Shown here one piece after another: positions 15,765-25,166 of a stretch of 64,000 nt of DNA (position 1 is its first letter; each line of letters begins with the position of its first letter). The notes under the pieces were generated by a model. That model made no database searches. It saw only the letters and a list, made by a program, of their open reading frames with translations, and had not been told where the DNA came from. Source of the stretch: Ferrovibrio sp. MS7 (GTDB lineage Bacteria > Pseudomonadota > Alphaproteobacteria > Ferrovibrionales > Ferrovibrionaceae). Both the position numbers and the translations under genes were made by a program. The stretch is from assembly GCF_038404985.1 (NCBI RefSeq), contig NZ_JBBKBA010000001.1, forward strand, positions 958,001 to 1,022,000. The letters are read 5' to 3'.

Positions 15765-16184
15765 ATGACGACGATTTCGCCGCAAGCCGCCATGATCTAC
15801 GCCATGGTGATCGCCGCCGTGGCCGATGGCAGGATCAAGGATTCGGAACTGGAGTCGATCTCCTTTGCCGTGCGCAGCCTGCCAGTCTTCCGTGGCTACA
15901 CGCTCGATGCCATGCGGGTGGCGACCGGCGATTGCGTCGCCCTGCTCGATGACGAGGATGGCATTGCCGCCGCCCTCGGCCTGGTCAAGGAAGCCGTGCC
16001 GGCGGATCTGGTCGAAACCGCCTATGCGCTGGCCTGCGATATCGTGGCGGTGGATGGCAATGCCGAACAGTCGGAACTGCGCTGGCTGGAAATGCTGCGG
16101 CATGAGCTTGGCGTCGAACGCCTGCATGCCGCCGCCATCGAACGCGGCGCCCGCGCCCGCTTTCGCGGCCTGGGCAAACACTAA
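15765..16184 (+). CDS. TerB-family protein
   Basis: A 139-residue all-helical cytoplasmic protein. The motif pair typical of TerB-like domains is visible: MVIAAVADGRIKDSE early and ACDIVAVDGNAEQSE later, each with acidic residues that bind metal in solved TerB structures. The family name refers to tellurite resistance, but stand-alone TerB proteins like this are widespread and their role is unclear. AAGGAG precedes the ATG. It stands alone, divergent from the hydrolase and convergent with the lipid kinase. Confidence 0.82.
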   Translation: MTTISPQAAMIYAMVIAAVADGRIKDSELESISFAVRSLPVFRGYTLDAMRVATGDCVALLDDEDGIAAALGLVKEAVPADLVETAYALACDIVAVDGNAEQSELRWLEMLRHELGVERLHAAAIERGARARFRGLGKH

Positions 16185-16196
16185 AGCCAACCCAGC

Positions 16197-17129
16197 CTAG
16201 CGCGGCATGATCAGCTTCAGCGGCCGTTCGCCAACGGTGACGCTGGCCGGCAGGTGGCCGGCGATATCGCCATCGGCCTGCACCGGGTCGCCGGCCATGC
16301 CGCTGATCCTCACGGATTTGCCGCGCAGCAGGGTGATTTCCGGCAGGCGGGGCAGGAAACCCAGCGTCATCGCCACGGAAGCGCGCAGCACGCCGAGCCG
16401 GCCCGGTTTGCGCAGCAGGCAGATCTGGAAATCCGGCGCATCCAGCCGGGCATCCGGGCAGCAGATGAAGCGGCCGGCATAGAAATGCCCCTTGGCGATG
16501 ATCGCCGAGCAGGCCTCATGGCTCTGGCCGTCGATCTCCAGGCGATAGGTGCGTCCCGGCCAGGAGATGAGCTGGCGCAGCGACTCGACCACATAGGCAC
16601 CCTTGCCGAGCGTGCGTTTCAATTTGAGCGGCAGGTCGGCCACCACATGGGCGTCAAAACCGACGCCGGCCATGATGGTGAACAGCCGCACAATATTTTT
16701 ATCTTCCGTATTTTTATCTCCCGGGCCACCGCTTGCGACGAAGCCGGGATAGATGTCCCGCGCCGGGCCGCGCAGCACGGCGTCCATCACCGCCGGCGGG
16801 TCGAGCGGCAGGCCGATCTCGGCGGCCAGCACATTGGCGGTGCCGAGCGGAAAGATGCCGAGTGGCGCGGCGCCAGCTTTAGGCAGGCCGTTCGCCACCT
16901 CGGCGATGGTGCCGTCGCCGCCGGCCGCCACCACGGCATCATAGCGCTCGGCCATGGCGTCATTGGCGAAGGCTTCGGCATCGCCGCGCCGGGTTGTCGG
17001 GCGGTATTCCACCGCGCAGCCGGCTTCTTCCAGCAGGTCGAGATAGGCCTCCAGCCGGGCCCGTTTGCGCCGGCCGGCGGTGGGGTTGTAGATGATCAGC
17101 AGCCGGCGGCGGTAGGCGGACGGGTTCAT
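16197..17129 (-). CDS. Diacylglycerol/lipid kinase family protein (YegS/BmrU type)
   Basis: A 310-residue cytoplasmic kinase. The N-terminal NPTAGRRKR segment and GGDGT at 70-74 form the nucleotide site of the diacylglycerol kinase catalytic domain. A GTANVLAAEIGLP stretch follows, then the C-terminal beta-sandwich domain that holds the lipid substrate. Members phosphorylate diacylglycerol, phosphatidylglycerol, ceramide or sphingosine; which one cannot be told. The gene is single and diverges from the ribosomal protein cluster. Confidence 0.88.
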   Translation of the reverse strand: MNPSAYRRRLLIIYNPTAGRRKRARLEAYLDLLEEAGCAVEYRPTTRRGDAEAFANDAMAERYDAVVAAGGDGTIAEVANGLPKAGAAPLGIFPLGTANVLAAEIGLPLDPPAVMDAVLRGPARDIYPGFVASGGPGDKNTEDKNIVRLFTIMAGVGFDAHVVADLPLKLKRTLGKGAYVVESLRQLISWPGRTYRLEIDGQSHEACSAIIAKGHFYAGRFICCPDARLDAPDFQICLLRKPGRLGVLRASVAMTLGFLPRLPEITLLRGKSVRISGMAGDPVQADGDIAGHLPASVTVGERPLKLIMPR

Positions 17130-17230
17130 CCCGCCCGCTTAGCAGATTCGGCCCATGGGCGGCAGCGATAGTTTCGTGACAGGATCAAAGAAGGAACATT
17201 CGTGCGATTGGCTGACCCTGTGGATGACGC

Positions 17231-17268
17231 GGAATCCGGGGTTGCCATCGGAATCCAGGGTTGACAGG
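17231..17268. repeat. Imperfect tandem duplication forming the rplU -35 region (period 19)
   Basis: GGAATCCGGGGTTGCCATC (17231-17249) is followed by GGAATCCAGGGTTGACAGG (17250-17268), 15 of 19 positions alike. The second copy contains the TTGACA -35 box; the first has TTGCCA in the same place. Confidence 0.75.
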
Positions 17269-17288
17269 GGGGTTTCGGCGGCTATAGT
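17261..17288 (+). promoter_or_regulatory. Sigma70 promoter of rplU-rpmA
   Basis: TTGACA (17261-17266), a 16-bp spacer and TATAGT (17283-17288). Transcription would start near 17295, giving a leader of about 60 nt before rplU. It is among the best promoter matches in the window. Confidence 0.8.
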
Positions 17289-17290
17289 GC

Positions 17291-17339
17291 GCCACCTCGG
17301 AATTCCGGTGGCGCCGCATCTGCGGAGCGCCGCCTTTTT
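17291..17339 (+). promoter_or_regulatory. rplU leader with two mutually exclusive hairpins and a T-run (attenuator-like)
   Basis: Hairpin 1 pairs GCCACC (17291-17296) with GGTGGC (17307-17312). Hairpin 2 pairs GGCGC+CGCA (17310-17318) with TGCG and GCGCC (17321-17324, 17327-17331) and is followed by GCCTTTTT (to 17339), an intrinsic-terminator layout. The two share bases 17310-17312, so they compete. They lie between the promoter and the rplU start at 17356. Confidence 0.55.
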
Positions 17340-17355
17340 ACATGGATTGGCCCTA

Positions 17356-17667
17356 ATGTTCGCAGTGATCAAGACCGGCGGTAAGCAGTACAAGGTGGCG
17401 GCGGGCGACGTGCTCGAAGTCGAGCTGGTCGCCGGTGAAGCCGGTGCCACCATCGAGTTCGACAAGGTGCTGGCGGTGGGCGGCGATGGCGCCGTGAAGC
17501 TCGGCAAGCCCTTCCTGGCCGGCGCCAAGGTCACAGCCGAGGTCATCGGCCGCACCCGTGGCGAAAAGCTGATCATCTTCAAGAAGCGCCGCCGGCAGAA
17601 TTCCCGCCGTAAGAACGGCCACCGCCAGGATTACCTGTCGGTCAAGATCACCAACATCGCGGCCTAA
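17356..17667 (+). CDS. rplU: 50S ribosomal protein L21
   Basis: A 103-residue protein with the full L21 pattern: [13 protein letters not shown] at the start, the [16 protein letters not shown] basic stretch and a YLSVKI ending. It binds 23S rRNA in the large subunit. First gene of rplU-rpmA, with its own promoter and a structured leader. The ribosome site is weak (GGATTGG), which fits control in the leader. Confidence 0.97.
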   Translation: MFAVIKTGGKQYKVAAGDVLEVELVAGEAGATIEFDKVLAVGGDGAVKLGKPFLAGAKVTAEVIGRTRGEKLIIFKKRRRQNSRRKNGHRQDYLSVKITNIAA

Positions 17668-17697
17668 GGCCCGGTTCGCAGGATTTAGGAGAAGACT

Positions 17698-17958
17698 ATG
17701 GCTCACAAAAAAGCTGGCGGTTCCTCCCGCAACGGCCGCGACTCCCAGAGCAAGCGCCTCGGCGTGAAGAAGTTCGGCGGCCAGGTTGTTGTCGCTGGCA
17801 ACATCATCGTGCGCCAGCGCGGCACCAAGGTGCATCCGGGCAAGAATGTTGGTCTCGGCAAGGACCACACCCTGTTCGCGCTGTCCGATGGCCAGGTCAA
17901 GTTCCACGATGGCAAGAAGGGCCGCGACTACGTATCGGTTCTCCCGGCGGAGGCGTGA
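17698..17958 (+). CDS. rpmA: 50S ribosomal protein L27
   Basis: An 86-residue protein beginning [16 protein letters not shown], the L27 signature; its N-terminal tail reaches the peptidyl transferase centre. No N-terminal leader needing removal is present. GGAG lies 8-10 bp before the ATG and rplU ends 30 bp upstream. Codon use favours GCT and GTT, as in highly expressed genes. A strong terminator follows. Confidence 0.97.
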   Translation: MAHKKAGGSSRNGRDSQSKRLGVKKFGGQVVVAGNIIVRQRGTKVHPGKNVGLGKDHTLFALSDGQVKFHDGKKGRDYVSVLPAEA

Positions 17959-17994
17959 TCTAAACGCGCCTTCCCAAGGTTGAGACGAATTTGA

Positions 17995-18023
17995 GGGGAA
18001 TGGCGCAGGCCATTCCCCTTTTT
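17995..18023 (+). terminator. Intrinsic terminator after rpmA
   Basis: A perfect 10-bp stem, GGGGAATGGC with GCCATTCCCC, loop GCAG, then TTTTT. It separates rplU-rpmA from obgE, which starts 21 bp later. Confidence 0.92.
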
Positions 18024-18035
18024 CGTTTCCGATGA

Positions 18036-20169
<2,134 letters not shown>

Positions 20170-20176
<7 letters not shown>

Positions 20177-20188
20177 GGACCGCGCTAG
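20170..20188. repeat. Tandem duplication over the proB stop codon (period 12)
   Basis: GCGCTAG occurs at 20170-20176 (containing the proB stop) and again at 20182-20188. The 12-bp period puts a second TAG in the proB frame. Confidence 0.65.
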
Positions 20189-20200
20189 ATAGGCTCTACC

Positions 20201-21475
20201 ATGAACGCGCTGATCCAGACCGATGCTACCGAATTGATGAATGACCTGGGCCGGGCGGCGCGTGCCGCCGCGCAGCAGCTCAGCATCGCTTCAGCAGAGC
20301 AGAAGAACCGCGCCCTGCTGGCAGCGGCCAAGGCGATCCGGGCCACCGCGCCAGCGATCCTGGCGGCCAACGCGGAAGACATGGCGGCGGCAAAGGCCAA
20401 GGGCCTGAATGCTGCGCTGCTCGACCGCCTGGAACTGAACGACAAGCGCATTGAGAGCATCGCCATCGGCCTGGAAGACATCGCCGCACTGCCCGATCCG
20501 GTCGGCGCCGTCACGGCGGAATGGACCCGGCCCAACGGCCTGCGCTTCCAGCGCGTGCGCACGCCGCTTGGCAGCATCGGCGTGATCTATGAAAGCCGCC
20601 CGAATGTCACCGCCGATGCCGGCGGGCTCTGCCTCAAGGCCGGCAATGCCTGCATCCTGCGCGGTGGCTCGGAGAGTTTCAATTCCAGCCGCGCCATCCA
20701 TTCAGCCCTGGTCGCCGGCCTGCGCGAAGCCGGCCTGCCGGCAGCGGCGATCCAGCTTGTGCCGACCACCGACCGCGCCATGGTCGGTGCCATGCTGGCG
20801 GCCTCGCAATGGCTGGACGTGATCGTGCCGCGCGGCGGCAAGAGCCTGGTGGCGCGCGTGCAGTCGGAAAGCCGCGTGCCGGTCTTCGCCCATCTCGAAG
20901 GCAATTGCCATGTCTATGTCGAGGCGTCCGCCGAATTGGAGATGGCCAAGCGCGTGGTGCTGAATGCCAAGCTGCGCCGTACCGGCGTCTGCGGCTCGGC
21001 GGAGACGCTGCTGGTTGAGCGTGCGGCAGCCAAGACGCATTTGAAGCCGCTGGTGCAGATGCTGCTCGATGCCGGCTGCGAAGTGCGCGGCGATGCCGAG
21101 ACGAGGGCTGTTGACCCCCGCGTCAAGCCGGCCACCGAGGAAGACTGGGCGACCGAGTATCTCGATGCCATCATTGCCGTGCGCGTGGTCGATGGCCTGG
21201 ATGCGGCGGTGGACCATATCGAATGCTACGGCTCGCATCATACCGAGAGCATCCTCACGGCAGATGATGCTCATGCCGCCGACTTCATGCGCCGCATCGA
21301 CAGCGCCATCCTGCTGCATAATGCCTCGACGCAATTCGCCGATGGCGGTGAATTCGGCTTTGGCGCCGAAATCGGCATTGCCACCGGCAAGATGCATGCG
21401 CGCGGCCCGGTCGGTGTCGAACAACTCACCACCTTCAAGTATCTCGTCCACGGCAACGGCCAGGTGCGCCCCTGA
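20201..21475 (+). CDS. proA: Glutamate-5-semialdehyde dehydrogenase (gamma-glutamyl phosphate reductase)
   Basis: A 424-residue NADPH enzyme that reduces gamma-glutamyl phosphate, the second step of proline synthesis. The aldehyde dehydrogenase fold is clear: [26 protein letters not shown], and the catalytic cysteine C264 in [10 protein letters not shown]. The [22 protein letters not shown] ending segment is typical. It follows proB closely, and its stop abuts the nadD frame. Confidence 0.96.
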   Translation: MNALIQTDATELMNDLGRAARAAAQQLSIASAEQKNRALLAAAKAIRATAPAILAANAEDMAAAKAKGLNAALLDRLELNDKRIESIAIGLEDIAALPDPVGAVTAEWTRPNGLRFQRVRTPLGSIGVIYESRPNVTADAGGLCLKAGNACILRGGSESFNSSRAIHSALVAGLREAGLPAAAIQLVPTTDRAMVGAMLAASQWLDVIVPRGGKSLVARVQSESRVPVFAHLEGNCHVYVEASAELEMAKRVVLNAKLRRTGVCGSAETLLVERAAAKTHLKPLVQMLLDAGCEVRGDAETRAVDPRVKPATEEDWATEYLDAIIAVRVVDGLDAAVDHIECYGSHHTESILTADDAHAADFMRRIDSAILLHNASTQFADGGEFGFGAEIGIATGKMHARGPVGVEQLTTFKYLVHGNGQVRP

Positions 21476-21510
21476 TCAAGCTGCCGCCGCCTTTCGGCTC
21501 GCGCCAGAGC

Positions 21511-22080
21511 TTGCGCATCGGGCTGCTTGGCGGCTCGTTCAATCCGGCGCATGCGGCGCATCGTGAAATCAGCCTGGCGGCGTTGCACCGGCTCGGGCTC
21601 GATCAGGTCTGGTGGCTGGTCAGCCCGCAGAATCCGCTGAAGCCGATCAAAGGCATGGCGCCGCTCAGGCAGCGGCTGGCGGAAGCCCGCCGCATTGCCG
21701 CGCATCCGCGTATCATCGTCACCGCGCTGGAACAGAAGCTCGGCACCCGTTACACGGTGGATACGCTGAGCCACCTGCGCCGGCATTATCCCAGCCTGCG
21801 CTTCGTCTGGCTGATGGGCGCGGATAATTTAAGCCAGATGCGGCATTGGCAGGATTGGCGCCATATTGCAGCGCTTATGCCGATCGCGGTGCTGGACCGG
21901 CCGGGCTACAGCCTCAAGGCATCCAACAGCCTGGTGGCGCAGGTGCTGCGGCCCCATCGCGCGGCGCAGCATGACGCAACCGCCCTGGCCTCGCGCCCGA
22001 CGCCGGCTTTCATCTATCTCAAGACCAAGCTCAATCCACTGAGCGCGACGGCGATACGGGCGAAGCGCGGGTCTTCCTGA
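21511..22080 (+). CDS. nadD: Nicotinate-nucleotide adenylyltransferase, TTG start
   Basis: A 189-residue enzyme that adenylylates nicotinate mononucleotide to deamido-NAD. It shows the HIGH-like nucleotide site GGSFNPAHAAH, VWWLVSPQNPLK and the C-terminal LSATAIR (ISSTxIR) motif. No ATG or GTG precedes the nucleotide-binding strand in this frame. TTG 21511 (LRIGLLGG) is the most conservative start. The homologous region continues upstream through FGSRQSLRIG to about 21475, where only ATC and CTG codons are available, so a rare start overlapping the proA stop is possible. The usual partners rsfS and rlmH do not follow. Confidence 0.88.
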   Translation: MRIGLLGGSFNPAHAAHREISLAALHRLGLDQVWWLVSPQNPLKPIKGMAPLRQRLAEARRIAAHPRIIVTALEQKLGTRYTVDTLSHLRRHYPSLRFVWLMGADNLSQMRHWQDWRHIAALMPIAVLDRPGYSLKASNSLVAQVLRPHRAAQHDATALASRPTPAFIYLKTKLNPLSATAIRAKRGSS

Positions 22081-22086
22081 GAACTC

Positions 22087-22164
22087 TCGTCACCCTCGGG
22101 CTTGACCCGAGGGTCTCATGCCAAGTGGAGAAAGATGCCCGCATCAAGTGCGGGCATGACGACG
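22087..22164. repeat. Paired intergenic palindromes (site 1)
   Basis: CGTCACCCTCGGG-cttga-CCCGAGGGTCTCAT is followed by an inverted partner GATGCCCGCA-tcaag-TGCGGGCATGACG. It lies between the convergent nadD and methyltransferase genes. Same family as the five other sites listed here. Confidence 0.8.
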
Positions 22165-22169
22165 GATAT

Positions 22170-23402
22170 TCAAAGCCGCAGATACAGCCGGTTGACGCCG
22201 GTGAGCAGGGCATGCAGCGGCGCATAGGCGTCCTGGAAAGCCGGCCAGGTCATATCCAGCGCGGCGGCGATCTCGCCTAAGGTCCGCCGTCCGTCGATCA
22301 ACGCCGCGATGCGGCCCGCGCCTTCCGGCGCCGGCAATTCCAGGCGGTCGCGCTCGAAAGTCACCACCAGTTTGCCGGTCTTTTCCAGGCTGGCGGCCAG
22401 CGCTGCATGGGGCAGGCCGCGCAGGCCGGGGATCAGCGCCGGGTCGTCGGGCCAGGCGATGCAGGCCGCCGCGCGGTGACGCGGCGCGGCATAGAGCACA
22501 TGCGTCTTGAGGCTGCCGCAAAGCCGTTCGGCGAGGGCTGCCTGTTCAAGCTGCGGCAGCGCGGTGGCCGCCTCGCGCAGGTCCGGGTCTTTCAGGTAGC
22601 TCAAGGGGTCATAACGGCAGGGCTCGATGAAGGCGACCGGCTCGAGGTCGCTGCTGTCGAGCAGCTCGACGATTTCCGGCACCGTGTAGGCGCGGTCCTG
22701 GGCATGCAGCAGCAGGTCATAGAGGCCGGCATCGCCGCTATTGTGATCGTTGAGGAACGGGTTGCGACGGAAGGCATTGCCTTCCGGCAGGTCGTTGAGC
22801 AGCCGCCGCGCCAGCGCCACTTTTTCTTCCGGCGCAGCATCTTCGGGCAGCAATTGCCGCAAGGCGGCCTGCAACGGATAGACGCCTTCGCGGCCATAGC
22901 TGCCATAGAGCATCAGGCCGAGGCCACCTTTTGGACCCAACTGCGTCGCCAGGCAGGCCAGGCCAACCGCCGGTACGGGCAGATGATGCAGCACGCCGCA
23001 GCTTTCGATGTAATCGTAAGGCCCAGGTGCTAGGCGGGCGATATCGAGCAGCGAGCCGGTGAGGAAACGGATATTGGTCAGGCCGCGTGCGGCGGCACGT
23101 TCTTCCGCGATGCGGCGCGAGGCAGCGGAGACGTCGAGATAGACCACCTCATGCTGCGGTCCGCCAAGCTGCTGCGTGGTCAGTTGCAGGAATTGCGCAA
23201 GCTGGATCAAGCCGTCGCCGGTGCCGCCGCCGGCGATCAGCGCGCGGAACGGCTGGCGGAAATCGCGCCGCCCGGCGAAGAGATAATGGTTCACTTCCGG
23301 CAGGAAGCTCGGGCTGCCGGTAATCAGCCGCTGCGCTTCCTCGGCCGGATCGCGCGCCGGATAGGGATAGGCTTCGTATTGCTGCTGAACGGCGTCAGTC
23401 AC
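22170..23402 (-). CDS. Class I SAM-dependent methyltransferase
   Basis: A 410-residue soluble protein. The N-terminus QQYEAYPYPARDP is typical of a methyltransferase group with a YPYP lead-in. Motif I is AGGGTGDG (57-64), an acidic D at the end of strand 2 (VVYLDVS) follows, and CGVLHHLP marks motif IV/post. The last 110 residues form a separate helical domain ending in a GRRTLGEIAAAL winged-helix-like segment. Substrate unknown. Downstream of qor on the same strand with a 6-bp gap, so likely co-transcribed. Confidence 0.82.
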   Translation of the reverse strand: MTDAVQQQYEAYPYPARDPAEEAQRLITGSPSFLPEVNHYLFAGRRDFRQPFRALIAGGGTGDGLIQLAQFLQLTTQQLGGPQHEVVYLDVSAASRRIAEERAAARGLTNIRFLTGSLLDIARLAPGPYDYIESCGVLHHLPVPAVGLACLATQLGPKGGLGLMLYGSYGREGVYPLQAALRQLLPEDAAPEEKVALARRLLNDLPEGNAFRRNPFLNDHNSGDAGLYDLLLHAQDRAYTVPEIVELLDSSDLEPVAFIEPCRYDPLSYLKDPDLREAATALPQLEQAALAERLCGSLKTHVLYAAPRHRAAACIAWPDDPALIPGLRGLPHAALAASLEKTGKLVVTFERDRLELPAPEGAGRIAALIDGRRTLGEIAAALDMTWPAFQDAYAPLHALLTGVNRLYLRL

Positions 23403-23408
23403 AGCCCG

Positions 23409-24398
23409 TCACGGCACGGTGATGACCACCTTGCCGGTGGTCTTGCGGCTGAGCAGGGCCTGCATTGCCTGCGGCACTTGCGTCAGCGGGAAGCTTGCCG
23501 AGACATGCGGCTTCAGCTTGCCATGCTGGAACAGGCTGAACAGGGCGGCGAAGTTGGCGCGGTTCTTTTCCGGCTCGCGCGCCGCGAAGGCGCCCCAGAA
23601 CACGCCGACAATCGAGCAGCCCTTGATCAGCGCCATGTTGGCCGGCGCTTCCGGGATGCGGCCCGAGGCGAAGCCGATCACCAGCAGGCGGCCATCCCAG
23701 TTGATGCAGCGCAAGGATTGGTCGAAGGCATCGCCGCCGACGGCGTCATAGATCACATCGGCGCCGTTGCCGCCGGTGAGTTCCTTCACCCGGTCCTTGA
23801 TGCTTTCCTTGGAGTAGTTGATGACATGCGCCGCGCCGTATTCCTTCACGATGGCGGCTTTCTCATCCGAACCCACGGTGCCGATCACGGTGGCGCCGAG
23901 TTCGCGGCCCAGTTCCACGGCATTGAGGCCGACACCGCCAGCCGCGCCATGCACCAGCAGCACTTCGCCCTTCTTCAGCCGGCCGCGGTCGACCAGGGCG
24001 TGATAGGTGGTGCCATAGGTGATCGGAAAGCCGGCGGCCACTTCGTAGCTCATGCTGTCCGGAATCTTGAACACGTTGCGGTCTTCCGTCACCACGGCTT
24101 CAGCAAACGCGCCATGGCCGGTGGTGGCGAGCACGCGGTCGCCGGGCTTGAGGTCGCGCACCTTCTCGCCCACAGCTTCCACCACGCCGGCGCATTCCAT
24201 GCCCGGCGCGAAGGGGAAGCTTGGCTTGAACTGGTACTTGCCGGCGATCATCAGCGTGTCGGGGAAGTTCAGGCCGGCGGCGTGCACGCGGATGCGGACA
24301 TGGCGGGGGCCAAGCTCCGGCAAGGCGAGGTCTTCATAGACCAGGGTCTCCGGCCCACCCCAGGCCTTGGCGATCATTGCTTTCACGCTGCTGCTCAT
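23409..24398 (-). CDS. NADPH:quinone oxidoreductase / zinc-independent medium-chain dehydrogenase
   Basis: A 329-residue MDR-family oxidoreductase. AAGLNFPDTLMIAGKYQ, PGMECAGVVEAVG and the NADPH-binding HGAAGGVGLNAVELGRELGA motif are as in quinone oxidoreductases. The Cys/His zinc ligands of alcohol dehydrogenases are absent. It would reduce quinones or enoyl substrates in the cytoplasm. ATG 24398 is preferred over GTG 24401, with AGGGAAAG upstream. Confidence 0.9.
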   Translation of the reverse strand: MSSSVKAMIAKAWGGPETLVYEDLALPELGPRHVRIRVHAAGLNFPDTLMIAGKYQFKPSFPFAPGMECAGVVEAVGEKVRDLKPGDRVLATTGHGAFAEAVVTEDRNVFKIPDSMSYEVAAGFPITYGTTYHALVDRGRLKKGEVLLVHGAAGGVGLNAVELGRELGATVIGTVGSDEKAAIVKEYGAAHVINYSKESIKDRVKELTGGNGADVIYDAVGGDAFDQSLRCINWDGRLLVIGFASGRIPEAPANMALIKGCSIVGVFWGAFAAREPEKNRANFAALFSLFQHGKLKPHVSASFPLTQVPQAMQALLSRKTTGKVVITVP

Positions 24399-24527
24399 CA
24401 CTTTCCCTGCCCTCTTTTAATCGTCATGCGCGCTCTGGCCCTTTGGGCCTGTGCGCCCACGAGCGCCTATGGCGCTCGCGCGCTTACAGTGATCCGCGCA
24501 TCTCTTGAAGCGATTTCTGGATAAAAA

Positions 24528-24556
24528 GATGGCCGGGTCAAGCCCGGCCATGACGA
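24528..24556. repeat. Intergenic palindrome (site 2)
   Basis: GATGGCCGGG-tcaag-CCCGGCCATGACG, one arm pair of the paired palindrome family, between infC and the quinone oxidoreductase gene. A degenerate CGTCATGCGCGC at 24423 may be the eroded partner. Confidence 0.7.
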
Positions 24557-24571
24557 GAAATATGTAGTGCC

Positions 24572-25114
24572 CTATTTGGGCGACATCACCATAGTCATCT
24601 GGCGGCCTTCCATCTTCGGTGTCTGCTCCACCTTGGCCTTGTCCACCAGATCCTCGCGCACGCGGTCCAGTACCTTCATGCCGAGTTCCTGGTGCGCCAT
24701 TTCGCGGCCACGGAAGCGCAGGGTGACCTTCACCTTGTCGCCTTCCTCGAGGAAGCGGTGCATCGCCTTCATCTTCACCTCATAGTCATGGGTGTCGATG
24801 CCGGGACGCAGCTTGATTTCCTTGATCTCGATGACCTTCTGCTTCTTGCGGGCCTCGGCGGCCTTTTTCTGCGCCTCGTATTTGTATTTGCCAAAATCCA
24901 GGATCTTGGCCACGGGCGGCGCCGCATTGGGCGAGATTTCGCAGAGGTCCAAGCCGGCTTCTTCAGCCAGGCGCAGGGCTTCGCGGATGGAAACAACGCC
25001 CCGGTTCTCGCCGGCGGCATCGATCAGGCGGACCTGGGGTACGTCGATCTCGAAATTAACCCGCGGGCCATCGGTCTTGGGCGGCGGTGCGGGCTGGAAG
25101 GGTGGGCGGGCTAT
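24572..25114 (-). CDS. infC: Translation initiation factor IF-3, ATA start
   Basis: A 180-residue protein, the same length as E. coli IF-3. The N-domain ([19 protein letters not shown], then [12 protein letters not shown]), the linker ([12 protein letters not shown]-like [14 protein letters not shown]) and the C-domain ([16 protein letters not shown]) are complete. No ATG, GTG or TTG opens the frame at the right place. ATA at 25114-25112 does, 6 bases after a perfect AGGAG. IF-3 rejects non-standard start codons, so such starts make its own synthesis self-limiting, as known for the AUU of E. coli infC. It follows thrS by 52 bp. Confidence 0.95.
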   Translation of the reverse strand: MARPPFQPAPPPKTDGPRVNFEIDVPQVRLIDAAGENRGVVSIREALRLAEEAGLDLCEISPNAAPPVAKILDFGKYKYEAQKKAAEARKKQKVIEIKEIKLRPGIDTHDYEVKMKAMHRFLEEGDKVKVTLRFRGREMAHQELGMKVLDRVREDLVDKAKVEQTPKMEGRQMTMVMSPK

Positions 25115-25125
25115 GGGAAACTCCT
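25112..25125 (-). promoter_or_regulatory. Ribosome binding site and ATA start codon of infC
   Basis: AGGAG (complement of 25121-25125), six bases, then ATA (complement of 25112-25114), GCC CGC. The ideal Shine-Dalgarno spacing and the fit to family length fix this unusual start. Confidence 0.85.
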
Positions 25126-25166
25126 GTCGATGTTGACGATGTAGGGTCTGTAGCGGGGTAGGATCG

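Noticed and set aside
22087-22164. Palindromic repeats considered as a CRISPR array
   Set aside because: They are scattered pairs with variable arms and no regular spacers, and no cas gene is present.
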